Origin: Bacilli bacterium
GTDB lineage: Bacteria > Bacillota_I > Bacilli_A > RF39 > UBA660
Length of the DNA: 64,000 nucleotides
Assembly (NCBI GenBank): GCA_017434825.1
Contig: JAFSGC010000008.1
Location: 1-64,000 of the forward strand
Direction of reading: 5' to 3'
Both the position numbers and the translations under genes were made by a program. Within the stretch, counting starts at the first letter, position 1; each line of letters begins with the position of its first letter. The notes beneath the pieces are model-generated. The model was not told the DNA's origin, ran no database searches, and saw nothing but the letters and a program-made list of their open reading frames with translations. Positions 36,401 through 46,314 of this stretch are shown piece by piece.

Positions 36401-39400
36401 TAAATGAAACTGAATTAGTATCACTTACCCAAGGGAATAGAATCATTGATGGAATTTGTTTTGGAACTTCTATCGGTAACGATTTAACAGGAGTCGGAGT
36501 TTCAATATCATCAGATGAGAACGGATAAACTAAATCTGTTTCGCCATCATCGTTTAAGTCTAACTTAACAGTGTACTCAACTTGATATATACGTCCACGT
36601 TTGAAGAAATCAGGATAATCTTTAAACATGAATTCATAAACAGGAATAATACTGCCTTCATCAATTTCAAGTTTGTCTGAATAAGTCATTTGAGCAGCCT
36701 GAGCAGTTGTAATATCTCTAATAACGAAATTAATCTCTGTTACATACTTTTTATTACCAAAGCTTGGCGTAACTTTTAAACCAATGATTGTATCTCCATT
36801 TAATGCATCTTCGCGATATGCAGGTTTTTCACTATTTAAAATAGGAGTCACTGCAATTGTTGCATCATTATTCGATAATCCTAAGAGAACATCGTTAATT
36901 TCAAATGTTAGTGAATACGGTTTAAATTCTACGTAATCAACACCACTCTTACCGTTTGTAAGTTTAATAGTATATTTTTTAGATATTTGACCATCTTGCG
37001 TTATATGAAGTTTAATTAAATCGTCAAGAGTTAAACCAAAGTCTTTTAGGGTGAATGTTTTGGCATTATTGAAGAACTCTTCAACGATATTGGTTTCAGC
37101 GCCAATATGAATTGATCCCAAGTACATTCCTGTTGCATCAGCGCCTTCATATAACATAATGTCAAACCCTGACATATTGTCCCTTACTGTTTCTGAAGTA
37201 GTTTCATCAATTGAAAATTGCATATTTACTTCAAATACTTTTTCAAAAGCCTCTATTTCATCTAAGTCTCTTGCAGACATATCAGTTAAAATAATATCAG
37301 CTTTTTCAGTCATTAATTTAATAGCCCCAATTTGTGTATAACCAGCTTCAATCTCTTCTGATTCTAAATCAACGAATGCCATTAAACCAATTGTATAAAC
37401 CTCATCACTTGTAAGTTCAGAAAGTTCTAAATAAGCACATTTTGTTGTTTCACTTTCTTCATCTGGGCACTCATTATACTCTAGCATTTTAGTATCACTT
37501 ACACCTAAACTATTTACATATTCAACATAAATATTCTTGGTAGTATCAATAGCGTTATCACTATCTGTAATTGTAAAGTAACCATTTAATGAATTTGATG
37601 TTACTCCAGTTGTTGTAAATCTCATCGTTGGACTCATCTTCGCATCTAGGTTAAAATCGTTACTTGCTAGTGTTTCATAATCAATATTCTTTTCATTATC
37701 ATTCAATGAAATAACAGCTTTATAATAGTATGTATGATGATTTTTAATGTCTTCATCTGTTTTAACTTCGATAGGGTTTAAAGTTTCTTTCTTAATAGAT
37801 TTTACGACTTCATCAGTTTCTTTATCATACACTACATATGTTACTCCTTTGATTGTAGCATCATCATCAACGATAGCGCCTAAATCAAATTTAATATTAT
37901 AGTCTTTCTTGTTTGTTATAGCTATTGGAGAAGCCACAACACTTCCATCCTTAAATGGATTAAACTTTAATGTTTTATTTTCTAGGGTCACAGCAGCACC
38001 GCCAGTATACACAACATTGCCATATGTGACATTTTCAATTTTAGCAGTATATTTAGTATTACTCTTTAAACCGCTGAACGTAACATTTTGGCTTTGGCCA
38101 TTATTTGTAAAGTCATAACTTTCAATTAAATTACCTTGAGTATCGTATAAATTTAACGTGGCATTTGTAAACGTTGCATTTTCAGAAAAATTAATATTGT
38201 ATGAAAGCTCGTCGCTTGTAACATAATCTTTTACTAAATCTAACCCCAAATCTCTAGTAGAGAATGTTCTTTGGAACATTGTGTAATCATTAAATATCGC
38301 ATTATTTCTCACGTAAGAAGCAAATATTGTAACTAAATAATCAGTATTACTTCTTAATCCATCTGCAATATAATCAATCGTTCCAGAATAATTTGTATAC
38401 GTTTTATTAACGATTTCGCCAGTTTGTAAGTTAACATATCTAACTGTTACCGGGCCACTTATTAAGTTATTCTTATCAATTACATTAAATTCTAAATTAA
38501 TTTTATGAGAATTAACTGAACTATTTAAAAGTTCAACATACGGAATATTTTTATATTCAATAACTGTTTCGACCTCATATTCTGGAGTACTTCCTCCGGT
38601 TTGACCAGAACCACCAGAACCTTGACCTCCGCCCTCTCCTGGTTGACCATTACCTCCAGTTTGGTTTCCACCGTCTCCAGAACCGCCGCCAGAACTTCCT
38701 AACTCAGGTTCCTCATATAAAATATCAATATTCTCATTATGATTTATAATAATTTCACTCAAGTTAATCTTAGCTTCGTTTTCATAAAAAATCACTTGTT
38801 TACTAAGATCAATCTTAATTTTGTCGCCAACCATTATGTAGGCTTCATCACTAATAGTCTCAATATTCAATTTTCCGTTATCTATTTTCACAGTTTGACC
38901 ATCAATAAAATTCAATTCAAAATAATAATCAGAAATAAGTTCTTCAGAACTACTTAGCTTTAATTTCAAGCCGTTACCAGCAACAATGTATTTACTATCA
39001 TTGATTCTACCAATAAAATTATCAATTACAATGTCTTTTTCAGTAGAGTCTATCACATATTTACCAGAATTATATTCAATTAAATAATTACTTTTAATAT
39101 TGTAATACGGTACAAATGCAGAACCAACTTGATTCAAATCTAATAAAACTCCATCTGTTAAGAAGTTAATAGATTTATCTTCATAAAACACAAAATTGTA
39201 CTTGCCAACTTCTTGTTTTACATCATCTTTATCTTTAAAGATTACTTCTTTACCATAACCTCTTTTATAACTAGTACCCTCTGTAAAATAAATTTTTTCA
39301 GATTTTTCTGAGTCACTAATGCTTACATAACCATTTTTATAAAAAACAGTTGCATCCTTTGTAGCTATTTTATAAATCGAAAAAAGAAGTGCTGTAAACA

Positions 39401-39446
39401 CTACAACGCTCACAAAAACAATGATCATTAATGATTTATTTTTCAT
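33432..39446 (-). CDS. Giant anchored surface protein (about 2004 residues), first gene of the ATPase-like operon
   Basis: The ATG at 39446 (MKNKSLMIIVFV) follows AGGGTG; a GTG nine bases upstream is possible. The product has one N-terminal membrane helix (about 5-24), a beta domain to about residue 245, a Gly/Gln/Ser hinge (about 247-290), then about 1700 residues of repeated beta modules. Recurrent phrases such as TVRYVNLQTG, GLRSNTDYLVTIFASY, GLKSNTKYTAKIENV and NVGTTYYLKAYMKM are Fn3-like. There is no C-terminal sorting motif or second helix. So it is a long fibre-like stalk held by its N-terminus. No enzyme motif seen. Its position ahead of F1-like genes suggests a surface structure acted on by the ATPase. 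Confidence 0.85.
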
Positions 39447-39475
39447 TACCTTCACCCTATCTTATTATTAATAAT

Positions 39476-39505
39476 ATTGTACCAAAATTGACATATAATA
39501 GTCAA
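39476..39505 (-). promoter_or_regulatory. Promoter of the ATPase-like operon with an overlapping palindrome
   Basis: On the minus strand TTGACT, an 18-bp spacer and TACAAT, 30-59 bp before the giant gene. The -35 lies inside the inverted repeat TTGAC-8 bp-GTCAA (39488-39505), a candidate operator. Confidence 0.6.
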
Positions 39506-39558
39506 TCTAATTAAGGTGGTTTTGGGAAGATTTTACTGATTTTTTGAAGCACAAAAAA

Positions 39559-39576
39559 AGCTAGCATTTGCTAGCT
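39559..39576 (-). terminator. Terminator of the HU gene
   Basis: AGCTAGC pairs with GCTAGCT, 4-nt loop, then TTTTTTT on the minus strand. Confidence 0.8.
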
Positions 39577-39588
39577 TTTCTATAACGA

Positions 39589-39861
39589 CTAATTTAAAGC
39601 GTCTTTTAATTTGCTTCCAGCTTTGAATGAAGCAACAACCTTTGCAGGAATCTTGATAGCTTCTTTAGTTAATGGGTTGATTCCTTCTCTAGCAGCTCTT
39701 TCTTTAGCAGAGAAAGTACCAAAACCAACTAGAGTAACTTTACCGTCTTTTTTAAGACCAGAAGTGATTCCGTTAATGCAAGCGTCAAGTGCGCGTGTTG
39801 CATCAGCTTTAGTTAAACCAGCTTCATTAGCAATAAATTCTACTAATTCAGTTTTAGACAT
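39589..39861 (-). CDS. hup: DNA-binding protein HU
   Basis: A 90-residue HU protein, exactly the family length, started at the ATG after AGGAGG (MSKTELVEFIANEAGLTKAD). It has the conserved GFGTFSAKERAAREGINPLT arm and the KIPAKVVASFKAGSKLKDAL end. HU packages and bends DNA. In B. subtilis hbs lies immediately downstream of spoIVA, as here, supporting both calls. Confidence 0.98.
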   Translation of the reverse strand: MSKTELVEFIANEAGLTKADATRALDACINGITSGLKKDGKVTLVGFGTFSAKERAAREGINPLTKEAIKIPAKVVASFKAGSKLKDALN

Positions 39862-39910
39862 GTCTTTACCTCCTATATCTATTTGCAAGGCCCATTGTCC
39901 TTACATATTA

Positions 39911-39939
39911 AGATTAGCAAACTTTGATTTTAAAATCAA
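39911..39939 (-). promoter_or_regulatory. Promoter of the HU gene
   Basis: On the minus strand TTGATT, 17-bp spacer, TAATCT, about 50 bp upstream of the start. Confidence 0.5.
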
Positions 39940-39943
39940 TAAA

Positions 39944-39975
39944 AAAGTGCAAAGTTTTCGGTCATTTTGCACTTT
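39944..39975 (-). terminator. Terminator of spoIVA
   Basis: AAAGTGCAAA pairs with TTTGCACTTT around a 12-nt loop, followed by a T run on the minus strand. Confidence 0.75.
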
Positions 39976-39981
39976 TTGCAC

Positions 39982-41460
39982 CTATAAAACAATAGCAATC
40001 AAATTATTAGCACCTTTATTGACTATTTTGGTTACTGTATTTGACAATTTAAATCTTGTATTATCAGGCATCATCGCAAGTTTAGCTTCTATTCCTTCTT
40101 TAACAATTTGTTCTAAACTTCTGCCAAATATTTCGCTTTGCCAAATACTATTCTTGTCAATTTCATAATCTTTCATGATATAGTCAATTAATTCTTTGGA
40201 TTGAATTTCACTACCTATTATCGGTTCAAACGTTGATTCAACATCAACTTTAATCATATGAATCGATGATGCTGTGGCTTTTAACTTAACGCCAAAGCGA
40301 CTTCCCTGTTTGATGATCTCTGGGGTTTCCAATCTCATATCCTTAATTGTTGGATGAACAATGCCATACCCAGTATTTTTCGCCATTTTAATTGCACTTC
40401 GCAAAGATTTAAGTTCTTCTTCTCCACTTTTAAAGGATACAAACATATTAAGTAACGCTGACTTAGTAAGACTTTGACTACCCATAACTTCTTTTAACGT
40501 ATTTTGGTATAGCTCTTCACTACTTTCAAGTGTTACAGTAACAGTTCCATTTGCAGAATCAAAATCGCTAATAAAGCTTTTAGATATATATTCACTGTCT
40601 TCAAAATATTTGGTAATTTCGCCGGCGTCTTTAAGTTTATTTATTGCAAGCGCACTTTCCCTAATTTTACTCAAATAATGTAATTTAATGTGATGATCTT
40701 CGGGTAAAACATCAATCCATTTAGGAATATTGATATTAATATCTTCTACTGGGAACTCATATAATGCAGTTCTTAAAATATCATTAATATCTCTTTGCTC
40801 TAGTTTATCAGCACTACACGCAATTACCGGTACCTCATAACTTTCCTCTAAAGTTTTAGCAAGTTGTTTCGCATTCGAAGATGTCGGTTCTAAGCAGTTT
40901 AAAAGAACAATAAATGGTTTTCCTATTTCTTTTAACTCTGTAATTACTTTAGTTTCCGATTCAATATAATTTTCTCTTTCAATATCAGTAATCGAACCAT
41001 CTGTGGTAACCACTACCGCTATTGTAGCATGATCTTTGATAACTTTTTGTGTTCCTATTTCAGCAGCCTCAGTAAGCGGAATATAATCTTCAAACCATGG
41101 GCACTTAACCATTCTCGGATTTCCGTCTTCATCTAAAAAACCTTGAGCACCATTAATTACGTATCCAACACAATCCACTAACTTAATATTCGTTGTAAAT
41201 TCATCAACTTTAATCGTAGCCCCAGAAGAAGGAACGAATTTTGGCTCCGTAGTCATTATCGTTTTACCTTGTGCACTTTGAGGAACTTCATCTAAACATT
41301 TTTTCTTCTCATACTCATCTTCAACATTGGGAACTACCATATTTTCAATAAATCTTTTGATAAACGTTGATTTTCCAGTTCTTACCGCACCCACAACGCC
41401 AAGATAAATCTGACCGTTCCCCTTCTTGCTAATCGAAGCAATAACATTTTCCTTTTGCAT
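39982..41460 (-). CDS. spoIVA: Stage IV sporulation protein A (spore coat ATPase)
   Basis: A 492-residue protein of the normal SpoIVA length. The Walker A motif is GAVRTGKSTF (about 24-33), with the SpoIVA-type sensor threonine region EVPQSAQGKTIMTTEPKFVP, and Walker B-like IKLVDCVGYVINGAQG. The long middle and C-terminal regions (PEDHHIKLHYLSKIRESALA, LKATASSIHMIKVDVESTFE) match the family. SpoIVA hydrolyses ATP to polymerise the basement layer of the spore coat. Its presence shows the organism can form endospores or descends from a spore former. Confidence 0.96.
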   Translation of the reverse strand: MQKENVIASISKKGNGQIYLGVVGAVRTGKSTFIKRFIENMVVPNVEDEYEKKKCLDEVPQSAQGKTIMTTEPKFVPSSGATIKVDEFTTNIKLVDCVGYVINGAQGFLDEDGNPRMVKCPWFEDYIPLTEAAEIGTQKVIKDHATIAVVVTTDGSITDIERENYIESETKVITELKEIGKPFIVLLNCLEPTSSNAKQLAKTLEESYEVPVIACSADKLEQRDINDILRTALYEFPVEDININIPKWIDVLPEDHHIKLHYLSKIRESALAINKLKDAGEITKYFEDSEYISKSFISDFDSANGTVTVTLESSEELYQNTLKEVMGSQSLTKSALLNMFVSFKSGEEELKSLRSAIKMAKNTGYGIVHPTIKDMRLETPEIIKQGSRFGVKLKATASSIHMIKVDVESTFEPIIGSEIQSKELIDYIMKDYEIDKNSIWQSEIFGRSLEQIVKEGIEAKLAMMPDNTRFKLSNTVTKIVNKGANNLIAIVL

Positions 41461-41515
41461 TTTCTCCCACCTTTTTCTATTAATATCTATTCAAAATGGG
41501 AAAATATATTCAAAA

Positions 41516-41541
41516 AAAGATACTCCTTACGGAATATCTTT
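41516..41541 (-). terminator. Terminator of the D,D-carboxypeptidase gene
   Basis: AAAGATACTCC pairs with GGAATATCTTT (one G-U), 4-nt loop, followed by a T run on the minus strand. Confidence 0.75.
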
Positions 41542-41545
41542 GTTA

Positions 41546-42733
41546 TTAATGTTTTTTTCTTTTCTTCTTTGATTTTTTTAATACTAAAAATATAAAGCTA
41601 ACTAAACACAATAGACCAATATACAGCAACGGTTGATGATACTCAATATCACTTTCTAAAAATACGTTAAATTCTGTTAACTTAGTCTGCTCTAACAAAA
41701 CTTTTATTACTCCTAATTTATCGCCTTTTTTGATATCTGAAGTAATTTCCTCCGTGCCTTCATATTCATAGATAATTTTGTCTTTATCAAGACCGTTTTT
41801 TAAATATAGTTGTATTTCCTCATTAGAAACTATGTCATAAGTTTTAACTTTACCCCATTTAACAGGTAAAGTCTTTAACACTACGTCTTCTTCTAATACA
41901 GTTTGGTAACTATAATTAGAACTATAGTAGTTATAAATAGTCAATGAATCTTTTACAGCATTAGCTTTACTTGAAGTATCTGAACCAATATTTACCAAAA
42001 GATAATCTACATTATTGATTGTTGCCGTTGAGGCTAAACAATAACCAGCAGCATATGTAAAACCACTTTTAGCTCCTGTTATTTTCGATATATCTAATCC
42101 AAATGGATTTGCATAACCATATAAAGTACTTTTAAGATTTAAGCCTAAACTATCTATAGAGTAGTTTCTTGTAGTAAATATTTCTTTAAACGTTTTATTT
42201 TCTAGAGCATACTGTAATAATTTTGCAACATCTTTAGCAGTCGAATAATTATCATCATGATCCATACCTATAGGATTTTGAAAAGATGTATTACTTAACC
42301 CTAACTCTTTAGCTTTATTATTCATTAGCAAGACAAAAGCATTTACATTTCCGCTCGTGTGAAACGCAAGGGCATTTACTGCATCTGCTCCACTTGGCAA
42401 TAACGCTCCATAAAGCAAGTCTTTAACAGTAACTACATTCCCAGATTTCAAACCTACTATAGAATAACCCGTTAAACCCTCAAGCATTTTATTTTTGATG
42501 GTGACACTTTCATTTAAATCTGGATTTTCCTCAATAGCTACAATTGCCGTCATAATTTTAGTTAAACTAGCTATCGACGTTTTCTCCTCGCTATTCTTTT
42601 CATAAATTATCTGTGGATCATTTAAATTATACAATACAGCATAATCAGATGTAATCTCGAATTCATCAGCGTAAACCGTAGTGAAACCAAATGCTAAAAG
42701 CAAACTTAACAATAACAATTTTATTCTTTTCAT
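41546..42733 (-). CDS. D-alanyl-D-alanine carboxypeptidase (PBP5/DacF-like)
   Basis: A 395-residue protein. A signal peptide (about 1-22) is followed by the serine peptidase S11 domain: SIASLTKIMTAIVAIEE contains the SxxK motif, GALLPSGADAVNALA holds the second motif (SGA in place of SGN), and ITGAKSGFTYAAGY contains the KSG triad. The C-terminus has a beta-rich domain and, unusually, a membrane helix (about 366-383) with a Lys-rich tail (KKSKKKRKKH). It trims the pentapeptide of peptidoglycan; proximity to spoIVA and spoVIF suggests a spore-cortex role, but this is inference. Confidence 0.9.
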   Translation of the reverse strand: MKRIKLLLLSLLLAFGFTTVYADEFEITSDYAVLYNLNDPQIIYEKNSEEKTSIASLTKIMTAIVAIEENPDLNESVTIKNKMLEGLTGYSIVGLKSGNVVTVKDLLYGALLPSGADAVNALAFHTSGNVNAFVLLMNNKAKELGLSNTSFQNPIGMDHDDNYSTAKDVAKLLQYALENKTFKEIFTTRNYSIDSLGLNLKSTLYGYANPFGLDISKITGAKSGFTYAAGYCLASTATINNVDYLLVNIGSDTSSKANAVKDSLTIYNYYSSNYSYQTVLEEDVVLKTLPVKWGKVKTYDIVSNEEIQLYLKNGLDKDKIIYEYEGTEEITSDIKKGDKLGVIKVLLEQTKLTEFNVFLESDIEYHQPLLYIGLLCLVSFIFLVLKKSKKKRKKH

Positions 42734-42810
42734 ATTCTACCTTCTTTATAAAGAGAATATCATAATTTACTAAAATTGAATATGTGTTACAAAACATTTT
42801 ACAAGAAAAA

Positions 42811-42830
42811 AGATACTATTCAAAGTATCT
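42811..42830 (-). terminator. Terminator of spoVIF
   Basis: AGATAC pairs with GTATCT, 8-nt loop, followed by TTTTTTC on the minus strand; the first arm touches the stop codon. Confidence 0.6.
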
Positions 42831-43072
42831 CAAAACATTTTATCGATATTTCCTGGAACTTTATCATTTACAACTTTATCAATAATCTTTTTACGTTTTT
42901 CATCACTTACTCTTTTACCTGTCATCATTGATAAAGTATCAATTACTTCATTCAAAGTTTTTTCATCTTTCATATTACCATTCTGAAGTTTTTGAGCTAG
43001 TGAAACAATCGTATTTTTATCTACTTTTGTCTTTTTTTCCACTTTACCCCAAAAGCTATTATCAAATCCCAT
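42830..43072 (-). CDS. Stage VI sporulation protein F (SpoVIF)-like
   Basis: An 80-residue soluble protein. The pattern FWGKVEKKTKVDKNTIVSLA, then QKLQNGNMKDEKTLNEVIDT, LSMMTGKRVSDEKRKKII and NDKVPGNIDKMF matches SpoVIF/YjcC, needed for assembly of the spore coat in B. subtilis. Length is right (about 86 in Bacillus). The start follows AGGAGTG. It sits between the D,D-carboxypeptidase and trigger factor genes. Confidence 0.85.
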   Translation of the reverse strand: MGFDNSFWGKVEKKTKVDKNTIVSLAQKLQNGNMKDEKTLNEVIDTLSMMTGKRVSDEKRKKIIDKVVNDKVPGNIDKMF

Positions 43073-43114
43073 AAATTATAAATCACTCCTGATATAATTT
43101 ATGCAAGAAAAAAA

Positions 43115-43140
43115 GAAGGTAACTATTATTTGTTACCTTC
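43115..43140 (-). terminator. Terminator overlapping the end of tig
   Basis: GAAGGTAAC and GTTACCTTC form a 9-bp stem with an 8-nt loop; the stem includes the last codons and stop of the trigger factor gene. A T-rich tail follows on the minus strand. Confidence 0.75.
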
Positions 43141-44379
43141 TTTAATAATTTCTAATGCTCTATGCATAGTCATATCATATTTTACAACATCAATTGTTCC
43201 ATATGCTTTAATTAATTCTTCTACTGTAATTCCATAGTTTTCAGCCATTTCTTTTGCTTTAGCTTCAACTTCTTTATCAGTAAATTCAATTTTTTCAGCT
43301 TTAGCAACTTCTTCAATTAAATAACGATATTTAACTCTCTTAGTTGCTTCGCCTTCCATATTTTTATGAAGATCTTCATGAGTTTGTCCAGTAAGTTCAT
43401 AGAATTTTTCTAAATCTAATCCTTGCATCTTAAGTTGTTCTTCGTATTGATGCATCATATGATGAACTTCTTCATCAATAATTTCTTCATTAATTTCAAC
43501 TTCCATATTGTCAGCAGCTTTTTCTAAACATTTATCAATATATTCGTCTTCTAATTTTTTATTTTTTTCTTCAGCTAAATATTTTTTAACTTCTTTCTTT
43601 AAGTCTTCTAAAGTCTTAACTTCTTCATATCCTAAATCTTTGAAGAAATCTTCGTTTATTTCAGGAACAATTCTAGTTTTAACTTCATTAATTTTAACTT
43701 CAAATTTAACCGGTTTATTTTTTAAGTTTTCAACATATTCAGCAGGGAAAGTTAAATCTAATGTAACTTCGTCTCCAACTTTCTTACCAACTAAGCCTTC
43801 TTCAAAACCAGGAATAAACGAATTTGAACCGATTTCCAATGAATAGTTTTCAGCAGAACCACCTTCTAATAGTTCGCCATCAACATAACCTTTAAAATCA
43901 ATTACAGCAGTATCGCCGTTTTCAACTTTACCACCATCTTTAGTAGCAAGGTCAGCCATTTGGTCTTGTAAAGCTTTGATTTCATTATCTACTTCTTCGT
44001 CAGTAACTTTAGCTTTTTCTAATTTAATTCCTAAATTTTTATATTCACCTAATTTAACTTCTGGTTTAGAAATTACAGTAAATTTGAAAATTATATTACT
44101 ATCACTAATTCCAGTTACATCAACTTTTGGTTCAGCTGCAGGTGTTAAATCTTTATTTTCTGCTAATAATTTTTTATAAGCATCAGCTATAGCTACATCT
44201 ACTGCATCCATGTATAATGATTCAATACCAAATTTTTTGATAAACATTTCTTTAGGACAAGTACCTTTTCTAAAACCATCAACTTTTACTTCTTTTACTT
44301 TTTTCTTATATGCTTTATCTAAAGCGTCTTTCCATTCTTTATCAAGTTTAATTTCAAACTCTTGAACGTTCTTTTTCAA
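43126..44379 (-). CDS. tig: Trigger factor (ribosome-bound chaperone and prolyl isomerase)
   Basis: A 417-residue protein, typical for Tig. The ribosome-binding tail motif is VDGFRKGTCPKEMFIKKFGI (family GFRKGKVP). The PPIase domain has NGDTAVIDFKGYVDGELLEG and GFEEGLVGKKVGDEVTLDLT. The C-terminal chaperone arms follow (EEIIDEEVHHMMHQYEEQLK). The start is TTG after GGAGAG. It has its own promoter and terminator. Confidence 0.97.
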   Translation of the reverse strand: MKKNVQEFEIKLDKEWKDALDKAYKKKVKEVKVDGFRKGTCPKEMFIKKFGIESLYMDAVDVAIADAYKKLLAENKDLTPAAEPKVDVTGISDSNIIFKFTVISKPEVKLGEYKNLGIKLEKAKVTDEEVDNEIKALQDQMADLATKDGGKVENGDTAVIDFKGYVDGELLEGGSAENYSLEIGSNSFIPGFEEGLVGKKVGDEVTLDLTFPAEYVENLKNKPVKFEVKINEVKTRIVPEINEDFFKDLGYEEVKTLEDLKKEVKKYLAEEKNKKLEDEYIDKCLEKAADNMEVEINEEIIDEEVHHMMHQYEEQLKMQGLDLEKFYELTGQTHEDLHKNMEGEATKRVKYRYLIEEVAKAEKIEFTDKEVEAKAKEMAENYGITVEELIKAYGTIDVVKYDMTMHRALEIIKEGNK

Positions 44380-44407
44380 TTTCTATCTCTCCTTCACATC
44401 ACAATCT

Positions 44408-44436
44408 ATTATATAATAAGTCCAAAATCTTTACAA
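44408..44436 (-). promoter_or_regulatory. Promoter of tig
   Basis: On the minus strand TTGTAA, 17-bp spacer, perfect TATAAT. Confidence 0.65.
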
Positions 44437-44474
44437 GAAAAAAAGAGTATTACTACCCTTTTATCACCAATAAA

Positions 44475-45089
44475 TTAAGAACACCCAGTAGGCTTAAATG
44501 TTATTGTTCCTCCATAACTTTTACCCATTTGTTCATTTTGATTAACTGACAAATTATAGTGCCTTAAAGTGAATGTCCACGTTTGAGTTACAGCTCCACT
44601 CGAATTTGTATCGGTTATCTTTCCGGAATATATTGAACCACCAGTTGTTGCCTTACTAAGATCATATTCGAAAGAAGTATTTTGCCCAGTAGAATCAGAT
44701 CCTATTAAAACAAATTCCTTAGCACCTGTAGTATTGGTTGCACTATTCTTATAGATTGTAGTAGGAATATACCAAATATTATACGTACAAGTTATCGAAG
44801 ATACACTGCTTGCATTATCTAGCATAACAGTATCTGTAGCAACAGAACTTTCAACATAACTATTTCCACCAGACCCTAAAAGAGCTGGATTAATAGTGAA
44901 ATTAAGTGTGCTTCCCGCTGTCATCAAATATGTAATTTCCAGTTCTGGTTCAACCGTTAAATTATAAGTAGTATTCGCCGAATTATATGATGTATAGTAA
45001 GCATATGAAGCACTAAAAAGAATAACTATCAAAAAGATAGTTGCAAGTAAAGCTCTTTTATTCCCTTCATATACTGTACTTTTTTGCAT
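44475..45089 (-). CDS. TasA/camelysin-like surface protein
   Basis: A 204-residue exported protein. Its N-terminal region has a basic start, a membrane segment (about 12-30) and SASYAYYTSYNSANTTYN, the type cut by SipW-like signal peptidases. The remainder is beta-rich with two conserved blocks shared with the protein at 49004: CTYNIWYIPTTIYKN and TWTFTLRHYNLSVNQN, then MGKSYGGTITFKPTGC. The common pattern Y.LSVNQN..MGK..GGT.. suggests a family of structural matrix or pilin-like surface proteins. It is encoded just downstream of the AI-2E-type permease gene, 21 bp away. Confidence 0.7.
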   Translation of the reverse strand: MQKSTVYEGNKRALLATIFLIVILFSASYAYYTSYNSANTTYNLTVEPELEITYLMTAGSTLNFTINPALLGSGGNSYVESSVATDTVMLDNASSVSSITCTYNIWYIPTTIYKNSATNTTGAKEFVLIGSDSTGQNTSFEYDLSKATTGGSIYSGKITDTNSSGAVTQTWTFTLRHYNLSVNQNEQMGKSYGGTITFKPTGCS

Positions 45090-45110
45090 AAATACCTACT
45101 CTTCTATAAA

Positions 45111-46238
45111 TTAATTTATTTCTTGTGGATGATTCTTATGAAATATAAATAAAATTATTTCTTTAATAATCGCCATACATGGAGTTGCAACAACCATACC
45201 TAAAATACCAAAGAAATGTCCAAATAATAGCAAGCCAACTATAATCATTACTGGATGAAGCTGCATTGCTTTACTCATAACAACAGGTTGTAACAAATAA
45301 CTTTCTACAAGTTGAACAATAACAACGATAACTAATACCCCTAGCCCCACTATAGGCCCTTGAGTAAAACCAACTACTACAGCAGCAGCTCCACCAATGT
45401 ACGGTCCAATATATGGAATCAAATCAGTAAGACCACACAATAGCCCAAATAATACTCCAGCATTTAATCCTACTAAAGCAAATCCAATTGTATCACATAC
45501 AAATACCATAAAAGCTACTAATAAAGTTCCATTTACAACTCTTCTTGCATTGATACCAATATTTTTAAATAAACCTACATAATCTTGGCGATTTTTCTTT
45601 GGTAATATTTTATAAAATGCCATTGTTATATTATCAAAATCAATTAGCATATAAATACCAACCACAAAACTAATCAATATTGTTCCTACCGCAGAAACCA
45701 TACCTTTAACAATTCCTAAAATGCCATTAGGAAGTGATGATGTAATATTTACTAATAAATCTTCACCAGCAACCATTAAACCATCTTTTATTGAACTAAT
45801 ATCAACACCTGTTATATCAAATTTATCAATACTACTAGTTATAAATCCAGTTACACTAGTTAAAACCGTTGGAATATAAGAAATTAAGTCATTAACTTGA
45901 TTGTATAAAACCGGAATAAACAAATAGATAAATAAGAATATAAAACTTATGATACCTATAAATATAATTATCGCACTTAATACTTTATTTAATCCTTTAT
46001 CAACCATTTTCCTTTGCAAAGGATAAAATAACCAAGCTATTACAAAGCCAATAAAAAGTGGCGATATAACTTTTAATGCCCCTATTACAAAACTTAATAA
46101 TTTAAGTTGATTAAGCACTATAACTGCACATAAAAAAATTCCTACAATAACAATTATGTACACTACACGCAGCAAACTTTTGGATAAATGAATAAGTTCA
46201 TTTAAACCTTCTTTATCAATTTCTTTACCTTTTTTCAT
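45111..46238 (-). CDS. AI-2E/PerM-family permease
   Basis: A 375-residue polytopic membrane protein with about eight helices. Family motifs are GLLCGLTDLIPYIGPYIGGA, then LLQPVVMSKAMQLHPVMIIV and GMVVATPCMAIIKEI, matching the AI-2E transporter family (DUF20). Members include quorum-signal, sodium-proton or unknown exporters, so the substrate is not assignable. Gene order: upstream of the TasA-like gene; no strong terminator between them. Confidence 0.92.
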   Translation of the reverse strand: MKKGKEIDKEGLNELIHLSKSLLRVVYIIVIVGIFLCAVIVLNQLKLLSFVIGALKVISPLFIGFVIAWLFYPLQRKMVDKGLNKVLSAIIIFIGIISFIFLFIYLFIPVLYNQVNDLISYIPTVLTSVTGFITSSIDKFDITGVDISSIKDGLMVAGEDLLVNITSSLPNGILGIVKGMVSAVGTILISFVVGIYMLIDFDNITMAFYKILPKKNRQDYVGLFKNIGINARRVVNGTLLVAFMVFVCDTIGFALVGLNAGVLFGLLCGLTDLIPYIGPYIGGAAAVVVGFTQGPIVGLGVLVIVVIVQLVESYLLQPVVMSKAMQLHPVMIIVGLLLFGHFFGILGMVVATPCMAIIKEIILFIFHKNHPQEIN

Positions 46239-46297
46239 TCTATCACGTACCCTATAATATTATTATATAAACTTTTTCAAAGATAATCAATAAAAAA

Positions 46298-46310
46298 ACA
46301 GCTAAGCTGT
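46298..46310 (-). terminator. Short terminator hairpin after the 165-residue gene
   Basis: ACAGC pairs with GCTGT with a 3-nt loop, followed by TTTTTTT on the minus strand. Confidence 0.6.
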
Positions 46311-46314
46311 CTAC

